Positions 53,871-63,660 of a DNA stretch of 64,000 bases are shown in pieces. The DNA comes from Cordylochernes scorpioides (taxonomy: Eukaryota; Arthropoda; Arachnida; Pseudoscorpiones; Chernetidae), in the NCBI GenBank assembly GCA_030710605.1, contig CP092880.1, positions 21,729,652 through 21,793,651 on the forward strand, in the 5' to 3' direction. Within the stretch, counting starts at the first letter, position 1; every line of letters starts with the position of its first letter. The position numbers and the translations under genes were made by a program. Under the pieces are notes generated by a model. The model worked only from the letters and a program-made list of their open reading frames with translations, searched no databases and was not told the DNA's origin.

Positions 53871-54101
53871 TCAGTCCAAGCAGGATAGCTGTTTGTGTAT
53901 CCTATGTCTTAGGAATGCTGGACAGCTGAAGAGAAGATCAACTGTCTGTGGCTCTTCTGAACAGTGGATACAGGTAGGGTCTGTTTCGGGATGCATACGG
54001 GTAATGTTTGCCAGTACAGGGTGATAAAAATAATACATCTTGTTCTGCTGAATAAAGCGTGTTCGTGTAGTCTTCTCTAGGAATATAGTTTTATATGCCA
54101 A
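53871..54101 (-). pseudogene. LINE L7 ORF2 C-terminus
   Basis: Minus frame reads TRTRFIQQNKMYYFYHPVLA...PTCIHCSEEPQTVDLLFSCPAF and ends at 53871. C-x2-C-x8-H/D-x4-C like tail (CIHC...LLFSC) is that of RNase H-bearing LINE proteins. N-terminal parts are missing. The 3' UTR-like segment runs to about 53700. Confidence 0.65.
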
Positions 54102-54140
54102 AAATATTTTTTTTAAAAAAGGTCAGGTATTGGTATTGAT

Positions 54141-54427
54141 ATCAAAAAAGGCATATCCTGACCAGGAGTACACGAGCTTTTTAGATGGCAGAGCGCCATC
54201 TAGTGGAACAGAAATCAACTAAACATTGATTTAACCTGTTCCCTGATATTTGGCCAACCTATTTTCTTAATTAATCAAGAGAAGCCAACCACGAATATCA
54301 AGAAAATGGGTTGGCCAAATATCAGGGAACAGGTTAAATCAACGTTTAGTTGATTTCTGTTCCACAAGATGGCGCTCTGCTATCTGAAAAACGCATGTGC
54401 TCATGGTCAGGATATTCCTTTTTGATT
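54141..54427. mobile_element. Foldback built from two inverted H-family B-type halves
   Basis: Arms of ~135 bp: gcatatcctgaccaggagta, ggcagagcgccatctagtgg, aacagaaatcaactaaacat, ttggccaacctattttctta and the inverse. The ribozyme that normally follows is missing at the centre (only accacgaatatcaag). Confidence 0.75.
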
Positions 54428-54469
54428 TTAATAGTTGTGTATATGTATCTAATTATTTAAAGCTAATAG

Positions 54470-54978
54470 TGAAGTCGGTGGACGAGTGGGTAACACCCTC
54501 GATTCCCGACAGTCATAAACCGGGATTGAATCCCGCGTTAACATTTTGTTTAATATACACACACACACAAAGCCTTTATTAGGGACTTGCCCCATACAGA
54601 TTCTCCCAATTAGGTAAGGTAATAATCATCTTGTGTTATTTACATAGAAATTGAACTGGCTTTACTCTTCGTCTCAAAGTCATTCACTTGTTAACTGGTC
54701 CTTACATAATGTTGATCTAAAATATTTATAGTAAGCTATTGCCTTATATTGTTTGCTGGTATTTTGGAAAGCAATACGTAGGGTGAAATGTTGGTACATT
54801 TTATTTGTTGATATAGGGCCTTCCTTTCTTCATCAAGGGCTGTACAATTAAGCAGGTAATGGGGGAGATCTTCAGTAATTTACTTCATTTTGTTTAATAT
54901 GTGAATAACCTTCATATATTATTCATTGTTGTAAATATCATAAACTAGGTTGTTATTGTTGAGCGGTACCTAATAAAG
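54470..54978 (+). mobile_element. SINE family B split by an L3 insertion
   Basis: Head gtggacgagtgggtaacacc and T-arm-like gggattgaatcccgcg at 54479-54540, body resumes at 54901 and runs to gagcggtacctaataaag. Split by 54557-54885. Confidence 0.75.
54542..54900 (-). mobile_element. LINE L3 3' fragment with 15-bp TSD
   Basis: Insert 54557-54885 (329 bp) flanked by cattttgtttaatat at 54542-54556 and 54886-54900, perfect. An (ac)n tail and aagcctttattagggacttg at the left show minus orientation. Confidence 0.9.
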
Positions 54979-54994
54979 TGATTTTTGATTTGGA

Positions 54995-55060
54995 GTTAAT
55001 AGTACAGACTGTGCACTTTTGCATGTATTGACAAGATGTCAATAAAATTGTCATTGTCTA
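54995..55060 (+). repeat. L4-type 3' terminus
   Basis: agactgtgcacttttgcatg, tattgacaagatgtcaataa; inverse of 10360-10395. Confidence 0.5.
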
Positions 55061-55354
55061 CAGTGCTTACTATAGGTTCGACAGTAGCTCCACACAGCGG
55101 TGTCTGTGAGAACGTCACCCCGAGGTCACTGAATGTCACCAAATATTTGTCAAGTGCTGTCTCGCTCGGTATCCATTGACGTTGTTCGTCTATGTTCTTC
55201 TATTCCCCAGCTATTCCCAAAAAGTCTAAAACCCTTTGCTTTCATCTTTTTGGATTTTCTGAACTTCTCTCTGTTTTAGAGCATTTTATTTATTAACTCA
55301 ATGTGATATATTAGCGTGCCATATGTTATGAGAATTCGACACTATTATAGACAT
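55061..55354. other. Unassigned
   Basis: No supported gene or repeat. Confidence 0.35.
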
Positions 55355-55625
55355 GTGAAAAAAATAGTACAAATGTGATATTGTACTGGGATAAGGTTCA
55401 TAAATTATGAAAAAGGCATCTCCTTATCGTGCAACTGAAAGTTGCTGATGGCTTGCGCCATCTATCGGAATAAATATCAACTATTCTCGTTGATTTTTAA
55501 TTATTCCAGAATTGGCCAAATACCCATTCTTGATTAATCAAGAAAAGCTAACCACGAACACGTTTCGGGCTGTTGGCCCTCATCAGCGTGGTGCAAGCTC
55601 TACCTTAGCTCCAAGCTGCCTTTTT
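55355..55625 (-). mobile_element. H-family element with intact hammerhead
   Basis: Complete minus copy: gtgaaaaaaatagtacaaat end, aaggcatctccttatcgtgc, gatggcttgcgccatctatc, ttggccaaatacccattc, attaatcaagaaaagc, then the ribozyme and a gcaagctctaccttagctcc end. Confidence 0.75.
55544..55598 (-). ncRNA. Hammerhead ribozyme (type I, minimal stem III)
   Basis: Minus strand: CACCACG, CTGATGA, GGGC-CAACA-GCCC, GAAAC, GTGTT, CGTGGT. All core bases are present; stem I and II are perfect. Stem III has two pairs (AC/GT) with loop GT. Predicted cleavage is after the second T of GTT (allowed H). The ACGTGT segment is less palindromic than the ACGCGT at 19345. Confidence 0.82.
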
Positions 55626-55679
55626 CATAATTTATTATAGACATGTATGATTATTTTTTTTATCATATATATTTTTTAC

Positions 55680-55900
55680 AATACTCTCTAGCCGCTAAGC
55701 ACGTGATCTACGTTCTCTCCTTAAATCATGAAATGCGTAGTGTCATTGACTGATCGTGAAACTAAAGGTTACTGATGGCTTGCGCCATCTATCGGAATAA
55801 ATATCAACTATTCTTTGAATAAATAATCACCCTTTTGGTCTAAATACCTGTTTCCTGATTTTTAAAGTCCCCCCCCCCCAAAAAAAAGAGCTTTTTTTAG
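55680..55900. repeat. 88-bp unit fragment, H-family fragment (-), poly-C
   Basis: 55680-55740 is one 88-bp unit (gccgctaagcacgtgatcta). 55745-55860 is an H-family fragment in minus orientation (gatggcttgcgccatctatc). A C run follows at 55870. Confidence 0.5.
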
Positions 55901-55901
55901 T

Positions 55902-56037
55902 CGTTGAGGTACAGCTTGTACCACGCTGATGAGGACCAACAGCCCAGAAACGCGTACCTCATTAGCTTTTCTTGATTATTCAAGAAAAAGTATTTGGCTA
56001 ATTCTGTTTTAATTAAAAATTAACGATTAAAAACATT
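55902..56037 (+). repeat. H-family copy with decayed hammerhead
   Basis: gttgaggtacagcttgtacc, CTGATGA at 55926-55932, ggaccaacagccca, GAAAC at 55947-55951, cgcgtacctcat. An extra A before GAAA and loss of stem I (CCTCAT for CGTGGT) predict no activity. Confidence 0.65.
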
Positions 56038-56349
56038 AAAGACGCGAATGTTTCTTTTCACAAATAAATCAAACTTCTACTGTCCTTACTGCGATGAAAA
56101 AAAAAGTATATTGGAAGGGCTTGGCTCATCAGTGGTGAACACTCCTAGGGGTTTCACCAATTTTTTTAATCTACCAGACCGCTTCTTTAGAGCTCTAATA
56201 CTGTATTGGATCATTCTGCTTATATATGTTACACTGAAGGGTGGAATCTCAGAAATGGTATTTAAACAAACTATGGACATAAGCTTTTTTCATCACAGTA
56301 AGGACAGTAGAAGTTTGATTTATTTGTGAAAAGAAACATTTGCGTCTTA
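56038..56349. repeat. Foldback element, ~312 bp
   Basis: Arms gacgcgaatgtttcttttca, caaataaatcaaacttctac, tgtccttactgcgatg and the inverse at 56284-56349. Half copies at 39430-39525 and 56455-56500; a shorter relative is 60018-60240. Overlapping ORFs are incidental. Confidence 0.75.
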
Positions 56350-56449
56350 AATGTCTTCATTCGTTATATATAAATGGCGCGGTATTGCTTTTATATTATG
56401 ATACATTAACGCGCCATCTGTTATGAAAATTCGAAACTATTATAGACGT

Positions 56450-56695
56450 GTATGATTCTTTTAAAAATTAAACAATTTCTACTGCCCTTACTGCAATGGA
56501 AAAATTAATGGGAGGGCCTGGCTCATCAGTAGTGAACCCTACCAATGGTTTCGCCAGTTTAATCTACCATTAAATCATTGTATTAAATCAACGATTAGTT
56601 GATATTTTTTACGATAGATGGCGAAACCCATCAAATTTTTAGTTGTACATCAGGAGATGCCTTTTTTTCTTAATGTCTATTCATTGTTGTACATT
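56450..56695. repeat. Foldback half and H-family fragment
   Basis: atttctactgcccttactgc at 56475, and an H-family fragment at 56575-56690 (atagatggcgaaacccatc, tcaggagatgccttttttt). Confidence 0.45.
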
Positions 56696-57790
56696 TTTTT
56701 GTGCATTCGGGATAAAATGCTCCCAGATTTTAAGATTTAGAAAGATTTATTATTATTTTATTCTGGATTTACGTGTATTCTTTTTCACATAATACATATG
56801 ATTTAAGGCCAGGCTATATCTATTTTTATATATTTATTCTTCAATATAAATTAATAACTGTAGATACGTTTAAGGTTAGAAATAATCGTTATTTCTCCTT
56901 AAAATAAATTTCGATTTTTCGCTCAAAAGAAAACACATGCGGGATAAATTTAAAATGTCGTTCTACAATTATAAGCCACATTATATTGTATTATACGTTT
57001 CATATATGTAAATCCTTATTTGTGAAGTTTGGAATATTCACGCTAGAAATGACCTGTAAAATATTATTCTTTTGACGTGTATCTGAAAAAGAATATACCA
57101 AATCATAAACGTGTATTTGTTCAATGCATGTTTGTTTATATACACAACAAGTATGCACTAGTACTCATTCTTCTTTCGAAATAAGATAAAAATAGAATAT
57201 GATAATCATTACTAATGCCTCTTTAAATGCTAGTAATAGAGAAAGGCTAAAATTACTCGTTTGATTTATCAACAATAATTTTGTTTATACATTTTTTTAT
57301 CGTTAATATAAAATATAGCTTTATAAATATCATTAGGATTAAGCTATAAATGTTGTAATATATTATGAAAAAACATTATAATATGTATATATAATAATTA
57401 TAACGTTATATGTAAATATTTTAAATATTTTAAAATGTTTAGGTCGTTATTTACTTAAACGAGGTTAGTGTGTGTTTATCGTTTGTTTATAAATGTTCTA
57501 AATATTCTAAAAACAATTTCTAACTATAATTTAATTTTTAAAACATCTATATAACTATGATTCAATACATTTTTATTCTTATTTTTTTTTAACGATTAAT
57601 ATTTTGATTTTTAATTTAAATCGCTGTATTTTTCCTTTGTAGAATATATGCAGTATGTTTGCTGTTCGTTTGGTAATAAAATATACAAAAAACAATGTCC
57701 AAATTTAGATATTTCTTTAAGAATTAAAAAGAATATGAATATATATAGTTATATATATAAAATAAGTGTAATTATTTAATGCAGTATGTA
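56696..57790. other. Very AT-rich region; one inverted match to 63898-63972
   Basis: 56868-56945 (gttagaaataatcgttattt, ctccttaaaataaatttcg) is the reverse complement of 63898-63972. Otherwise nothing. Confidence 0.5.
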
Positions 57791-57791
57791 A

Positions 57792-57932
57792 AATAGGTGT
57801 AAACAAAGGCGCCAGCACCCACCTGCAAAATCGTCTGCTGACATCAGATGTCGTCTGCCCCACTACCAGCGTGCAACCTGTTGGCCCACAAACTGCACTG
57901 CCATCTACCGACGTCGTTGCGAACTACCATAG
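57792..57932 (+). other. GC-rich island with a short cysteine-containing ORF
   Basis: In a frame ending at TAG 57930-57932 the sequence reads RCRLPHYQRATCWPTNCTAI, then YRRRCELP. It lies in ~190 bp (57795-57985) clearly richer in GC than its AT desert flanks. Could be an exon or a fragment of an unrecognised element. No start codon or splice site is convincing. Confidence 0.25.
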
Positions 57933-58087
57933 TGACGTGGTAGTCGGCTGTTTGAAATTACGTCATGGCATTACGTGCTTACGTTGGCGTCTGCTTCCAT
58001 ATTTACAATGTGATCCAAAAATAAAAATACATTCTTGCAATTGCTTCTGAAATGTCAATAGTAAATGATAAAATGAAGTGAATAAAA

Positions 58088-58745
58088 TACATGCGTAATG
58101 TGGTGGTGTCTTGTCCATGGAACAGATCAGATAGGTCCATGCACCCTGATCACAATACCGACCAACTGAGGTACCTTGTCCGTATGGATGCCCTCTTCTG
58201 GATTGATGTCTGCCATATAGAGGGCTGCAAGGATGGTTGGGTAACTGTATATATGGTCCGGAGTGGTTGTGGTGTCTTGTACATGGAACAGATCAGATTG
58301 GTCTGTGCACCCTGATCACAATACCGGCCAACTGAAGTGTCTTTTCCGTATGGATGTCCTCTTCTGGATTGATGTCTGTCATATAGAGGGCTGCAAGGAT
58401 GGCCGGGTATATATGGTCCGGAGTGGTGGTGGTGGTGTCTTGTACATGGAACAGATCAGATTGGTCTGTGCACCCTGATCACAATACCGGCCAACTGAAG
58501 TACCTTGTCCGTATGGATGTCTTCTTCTGGATTGATGTCTGCCATATAGAGGGCTACAAGGATAGCCGGTCAATTTGTTTCTCCATGGAAAAAAGATGGG
58601 GGTGCCATTGCTCCGTTAGTCAGCCACATTTCAGAGTTCCCTGTTCACGGTTACCGGCTCGGGGCTCACGACACCGTACTACAGGACAGTCCCTTACTTG
58701 TGCTGCTTCTCCCGCCCGCCACGTAGAGGAGGACTTCTGGGCGGG
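58088..58745 (-). mobile_element. LINE L2 3' ends in tandem (three or more copies)
   Basis: Three ~170-180-bp units in minus orientation (gtggtgtcttgtccatggaa, accctgatcacaataccg, gtccgtatggatg, atatagagggctgcaagg), each carrying the L2 C-terminal coding end, then the second L2 tail subtype at 58590-58745. Overlapping ORFs are incidental. Confidence 0.75.
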
Positions 58746-58749
58746 ACAT

Positions 58750-59094
58750 GCGTAGTGTAAATATATGTAAAAATAAAGTGATATATGTTTTCATATTAGG
58801 AATTAGCGGAAAATTTTGTGCATTTATGGAAATAATTCAATTTTTGTATAAATGTGAAGTTTGAGGTTATTAGAAATTATGATTACGGAAAAATTAGATA
58901 TAAATTTATCATTGGATTGATAAAATGACATTTTGATTATGAAAAAAGTCAGGAGGTTCAGAGCTCCTCCTGGGTTCACTCCACTGTACCAACTGTGCTT
59001 AGGTTGGATCCTCCAGTTCTTGTTTATTTTTGTTTTGGCTACTGTTTCTATTTATTTAAAAGTCAGGTTATTTTTCTGTGGCAAGGGTTCTTTT
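58750..59094. other. Unassigned
   Basis: No supported feature. Confidence 0.35.
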
Positions 59095-59160
59095 GTACCT
59101 TTTTTTCGCTAGCGCATCAGCTGCTTCATTGCCTTCAATGTCAAAGTGTGAGAGTATACA
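59095..59160 (-). pseudogene. LINE RNase H fragment (L8)
   Basis: Minus frame reads SHFDIEGNEAADALAKK, the conserved end of LINE RNase H domains (..H.GI.GNE.AD.LAK). Only ~20 codons. Confidence 0.65.
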
Positions 59161-59329
59161 CAAAAGGTGAATTTATGAGAGTATTATTAAAAGAATTCTA
59201 AAACAGGCAAATACCAAATTCAATAAGATATTGTCGCTTGTTACACCTGGTCATTCGTGACATGTGTCTTCTTTTAAAGAAGTATAAGGCGCCTCTGCCG
59301 TCAAATTAAACGTCAAAATTAGACGCCAT

Positions 59330-59425
59330 CTATTGACTGTCGCCGCAAACTAGCGGCCTCGGGTCGGCGACAAAGCCACAACACCAGATTTGGCAAACTG
59401 AGAAGCATCCACCTAGAGACCATGG
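59330..59425. repeat. Repeat shared with 47540-47700
   Basis: gtcggcgacaaagccacaac, ggcaaactgagaagcatcc. Confidence 0.5.
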
Positions 59426-59657
59426 TTTCAAGCCTATGCTTCTTTAAATCAATATCCTCCTGACAAAATTCTCCATCCGTGTCTTCTTACCGTGGGTAAC
59501 CATCTCTGGCGCATTTGCGTTAACTTTGCAGCTTTATCTTGGGAAGGCACAAAGCTCTCTGGAACCACAATCACAGTAGAATTGCTTTCCTTCTAGAAAT
59601 TTGTAGACATCAACTTCCAATTACCATAATTATAATATAAGATTATAAACTCAAAAG

Positions 59658-59915
59658 GAGAGCTTCTTCTATAGAACATATTTATTTCGCTACATTTCAA
59701 ATGACATTGTTCTTCAACGGGTGTAAAGACAAGGTATGATGTGAGATGTGTGCAATTATATAGACGTACATTGAGAGCACGTATATTTGTATATATATAA
59801 TGTACCGTATATAATTGCATGCATCACACATCACACCTTGTCTTTACGTCCGTTGAAGAACAATGTTGTTTGAAATCTAGCGAAATAAACATGTTCTATA
59901 GAAGAAGCTCCTCTG
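59658..59915. repeat. Foldback element, ~258 bp
   Basis: Arms ggagagcttcttctatagaa, catttcaaatgacattgttc, ttcaacgggtgtaaagac and the inverse at 59830-59915; centre is AT-rich. Confidence 0.75.
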
Positions 59916-60017
59916 GAAGTTCCCTCAACCTTAGCATTGGTAGATGGAGGTCGGCAGTTGTCATCTTTTGTTTTATTAATTATTTTAGTCTTACAATGCA
60001 CTAGCGCGCCATCTGTT

Positions 60018-60240
60018 ATCAAATTACAAAACTATTTTAGACGCGTAATATTCTTTTTAAAATAAAACAATTTCTACTGCCCTTACTGCAATGGAAAAAT
60101 TAAAACTGGTGAAACCGCTGGGAGGGTTCACCACTGATGCGCCAGGCCCTCCCTTTAATTTTTCCATTACAGTAAGGGCAGTAGAAATTGTTTTATTTTA
60201 AAAAGAATATTACGCGTCTAAAATAGTTTCGTAATTTGAT
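60018..60240. repeat. Foldback element, 223 bp
   Basis: Arms atcaaattac(a/g)aaactatt, ttagacgcgtaatattcttt, aacaatttctactgccctta with the inverse, nearly perfect. Centre gtgaaaccgctgggagggtt. Confidence 0.85.
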
Positions 60241-60305
60241 TTTAAGTCTTGTCTACATCCTCGACATAATAAATGAAGACTGCTGAAACATCGACCCTTT
60301 ATATA

Positions 60306-60424
60306 GCTTCAGCCTCGACGATTTCTTCATGGACCGCGGAAGAACCGAAATTAGATTTCTCATGAACAAACCCGAGTACGATATATACAAATTCTTCCAT
60401 TTGGAAAAGGAAAGCGAAGACTAG
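60306..60424 (+). pseudogene. Coding relic, possibly L4 upstream part
   Basis: Plus frame reads FSLDDFFMDRGRTEIRFLMN, then KPEYDIYKFFHLEKESED and stop. The REYDI-like segment resembles sequence upstream of the L4 C-terminus. Identification is weak. Confidence 0.35.
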
Positions 60425-60479
60425 AACTCGGCTGATTCCACACTAGTCTGTTCAGTGATACGCTAACCATGACGTATGC

Positions 60480-60633
60480 ACGAAGGAACGTGTGGCCATT
60501 GGACATGTGTCGGACCTGGAGGCTGCTGTTGGGTGCTGAGCTGCCTGGAGCATAGGAGCTCCATCTATGTTTCCTTTCTTCTCGTAGTGAATCTGTATAA
60601 GACCGGTGGTCTTAATAAAGCTTTATATATACA
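60480..60633 (+). repeat. Repeat family K (3' end with AATAAA)
   Basis: Inverse copy of 29175-29310; ends gaccggtggtcttaataaag, then the L3 insertion site. Confidence 0.55.
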
Positions 60634-61060
60634 ACAACAACAAAAAGCCTTTATTGAGGACCTCTCGTCCTATAAAGGATTCGACAATTTACAGAGTAAG
60701 AGAAGAGAACTAAGAATACAGAGAGAAACCTATATGTAGTAGGTATAGTATAGTATTTTCTACACTGTGACTATATACAACCGCAACAACAAGCCTTTTA
60801 CTGAAATCAAAGTCCCATACAGGATTCGTCATTCTAATCCTGACATATATTATTTGCATATAATTATTTACATCAATTAGATTATTATATAGCCTCCTCT
60901 TCTCTTCAGCCGTCTTCCAAAATTTGAACAACGCAAAAGCTCCAGCTCTGCTTCTCACCACCTCATTCAACAGGAGCTTCAAAGAGATTCCCTCAAGGCC
61001 TATTTCACTGAGGAGCACTTCTCGTTCGTCTTAACAAAAAAAAAAAGCTTTATATATACA
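60617..61060 (-). mobile_element. LINE L3 insertion with 17-bp TSD and a doubled 3' tail
   Basis: aaagctttatatataca at 60617-60633 and 61044-61060 flanks a 410-bp insert. In minus orientation the insert holds coding sequence (VLLSEIGLEGISLKLLLNEV, then SRAGAFALFKFW), a 3' UTR, then the tail block (caacaacaagccttttactg) and a second tail block (caacaacaaaaagccttta). The doubled tail parallels L1 and L2. Confidence 0.85.
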
Positions 61061-61380
61061 AGGTCTTCGTAGATGAAGATTTTATTGTACCTCATCTCTC
61101 ACTAACCATTTAGTGTCAATTTTGAAGTCTCAATAAAGATCGTTTTTGTCTTAAGTCTTGTCTAAGAATGCTGAGTCTTATTAGAAGCTCAACACGGATA
61201 ACTCTCCGATATTCATGAAGAAGCTTCTGTTTCTAATTTCTTCGATGTTAAGGGAATATTGATTGAAAGGGCGACACACACACAACACCTTTCCCTTGAT
61301 AATTTATACTTTTTTTCAATCTCATCAATATTCTCTTTTTGTTATGTTTACAAATTGGTTCTTTATCATAGTATATAAAG
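61061..61380. other. No recognised feature
   Basis: No supported gene or repeat. Confidence 0.35.
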
Positions 61381-61630
61381 AAAAAGGGCATTTTCTGAGC
61401 GTGAAATTGAAAGTTGCTGATGGTTTTCGCCATCTTTCGGAATAAATTCCAACTAATGGTTGATTTTTAATTATTCCAGAATTGGTTCAATACCCTTTCT
61501 TGATTAATCAAGAAACAGTATTTAACCATTTATGGAATAATTAAAAATCAACGATTAGTTGATTTTTATTCCGATAGATGGCGCAAGCCATCAGCAAATT
61601 TTAATTGCATGATCAGGAAAAGCCCTTTTT
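61381..61630. mobile_element. Foldback built from two inverted H-family halves
   Basis: Arms gaaagttgctgatggttttc, attattccagaattgg and the inverse (ttggaataatta-type, agatggcgcaagccatcagc). Centre ttcttgattaatcaagaa. No ribozyme present. Confidence 0.75.
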
Positions 61631-61639
61631 TCTCGATTT

Positions 61640-62200
61640 ATCCATCTTATCCAAATATAAATTCATTTTTGTACTATTTTTCACAAAGTATATGAGTTGA
61701 TTTGTTTGATAAGGCAATTTTGACTTCAGTGTCTGCTTCATCATTTTCTTGTATTGACAAAAGTTACTTTGTACGGCTTTACACACAAACAAACAAAATT
61801 CTAGGACCTAAATTAAAAGTAACTTAACACAGAGAAAACACTCAGAAACCCAACAAAATATAAAAACGAAGGACACAAATAAAACCATTCGATTAGTTTT
61901 AACAAAACCAGTACTTATCTTTTATAGCAGCGATGATAATGAGCGGACCGGGGTTACACAGGTATGTGAGGAGATCCCCAGACACGGACACAGAATGCTT
62001 TAAGCATCTCCACACAATCCCTCCAGGAGAGTCCACGCATTCTCTTTGCACCCTCTTATATACAAACATGGCCACATTTGTCCATTGAGAAGACGTGGGA
62101 GATCAGTTCACTTAACAAACAAACAACGTTCTTCCCACAAAACACAGAGAAGTTTAAAACTGCGTTTGTTTGTCAAAATAATTTGACAGTATACATGAAT
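61640..62200. other. No recognised feature
   Basis: Adjacent unique sequence; no supported gene. Confidence 0.35.
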
Positions 62201-62202
62201 GT

Positions 62203-62575
62203 TGTTGTTGTCGTGTCCAATGAAGAACCTCAGATGTCTCCATATATCTCTATCACAGCAGTCGCAATGTCCTCTATCTTGGGTGTGTATACTGTATTGT
62301 TGTTGTTGTCGTTTCCAATAAAGAGCCTCAGATATCCCCATGCATCTCTATCACAGCAGTCGAAATGTCTACTATCATTCCTTCGTGTCCTTTCCCTTAT
62401 AGGAAAGAGTCCGTGCTTCTGTAAACATCTTGTTTACAAGAGAGAGATCTCGGTGTTTGTATCCGATGGCTTCAATGAATGATTGACTATCGCTGTGTAT
62501 GAGTGTGATAATATTGATTAATGAAGCAATTTCTTTACTCAAATCTTTACTACCTCCTGGAAGATGATACATTCT
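62203..62575 (-). pseudogene. LINE L1 relic with internal deletion and two tails
   Basis: Minus frame 62375-62572 reads IHSDSQSFIEAIGYKHRDLS, an RNase H segment (SDS.....A). It jumps directly to the ORF end and two tail copies (62280-62370, 62203-62280), so the ~100 codons seen at 9103-9548 are missing. Confidence 0.7.
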
Positions 62576-62999
62576 TCATTCATTCTAAAAAGCATCTCTT
62601 CAGTCAATGTTTCCTCTTCGTACGCTATTAATGCGCATCCTGTTCCTTGACACGTTTGGAGATATCTGTGTAGATACTTTTCCAAAGAACAGTCTGTTAT
62701 GTCTCTGACGTGAAAATTTCAATGCTATATAAGTTTACCTTTGATTGGAGAAGTTTATGGCAACTTATGGTTCAGTAGCGGGATATAGATATAGATCTTT
62801 AAAATTATAAAGCTGATTTCTACAGAAGATCCCTAGGTGTAGATGTATCTTTCGGTTAAGAGAACAAGCGGTTTAGGTAGAAGTTGATCTTATTATAGAA
62901 GAACGATAATTTCCTTAATACGAGTAGATACAGAATTCTTCTATAGAGAATAGAGGGAGATTATGGTTGTCTTAATTCAAACTCTATCGGCGTGTATAA
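62576..62999. other. No recognised feature
   Basis: No supported gene or repeat. Confidence 0.35.
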
Positions 63000-63660
63000 T
63001 TGGATGGAAGTGGTACTTCTAGAATTCCCGTTGAAGGGCATATTGGCCTGAAGCCTTGAGAAATAAAGAGTGGAACAGAAATCAAATAAACGTTGATTTC
63101 ACCTGTTCCCTGATATTTTGCCAACCCATTATCTTGATAAATCAAGAAAATCCAACCATTTTGCATAGGGAAGTAGTACTTCTAGATCTCTTGTTGAAGA
63201 CAAATTGGCCCGAAACCTTGAGAAATAGAGAGTGGAACAGAAATCAATTAAACATTAATTCAGCCTGTTTCCTGATATTTGGTCAACCTATTTTCTTGAT
63301 AAATCAAGAAAATCCAACCATTTTGCATAGAGAAGTAGTACTTCTAGATCTCTTGTTGAAGGACATATTGCCCGAAACCTTGAGAAATAGAGAGTGGAAC
63401 AGAAATCAACTAAACGTTGATTTAGCCTGTTCCTTGATATTTGGCCAACCCATTATCTTTATAAATCAAGAAAATCCAACCATTTTGCATAGGGAAGTAG
63501 TACTTCTAGATCTCTTGTTGAAGGGCATATTGGCCTGAAACCTTGAAAATAGAGAGTGGAACAGAATTCAACTAAACGTTGATTTAGTCTGTTCCCTGAT
63601 ATTTGGCCAACCCAATTTCTTGATAAACCAAGAAGAGTCAACCACGTTGTATAGGGAAAT
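63000..63660. repeat. 162-bp tandem array (four units), B-type H-family derived
   Basis: aatagagagtggaacagaa recurs at 63062, 63224, 63386 and 63548 (162 bp = 54 codons), which keeps a 160-codon plus ORF open (63056-63538). The unit is the B-type H-family half (gtggaacagaaatcaactaa, ttggccaacccattatcttg, aaatcaagaaaatccaacca). The ribozyme place holds an unrelated segment. Confidence 0.8.

Noticed and set aside
63000..63600. Hammerhead in the 162-bp array
   Set aside because: cttgttgaagggcatattgg, then cctgaaacc resembles a core only loosely; CUGANGA is absent and stem I does not pair.
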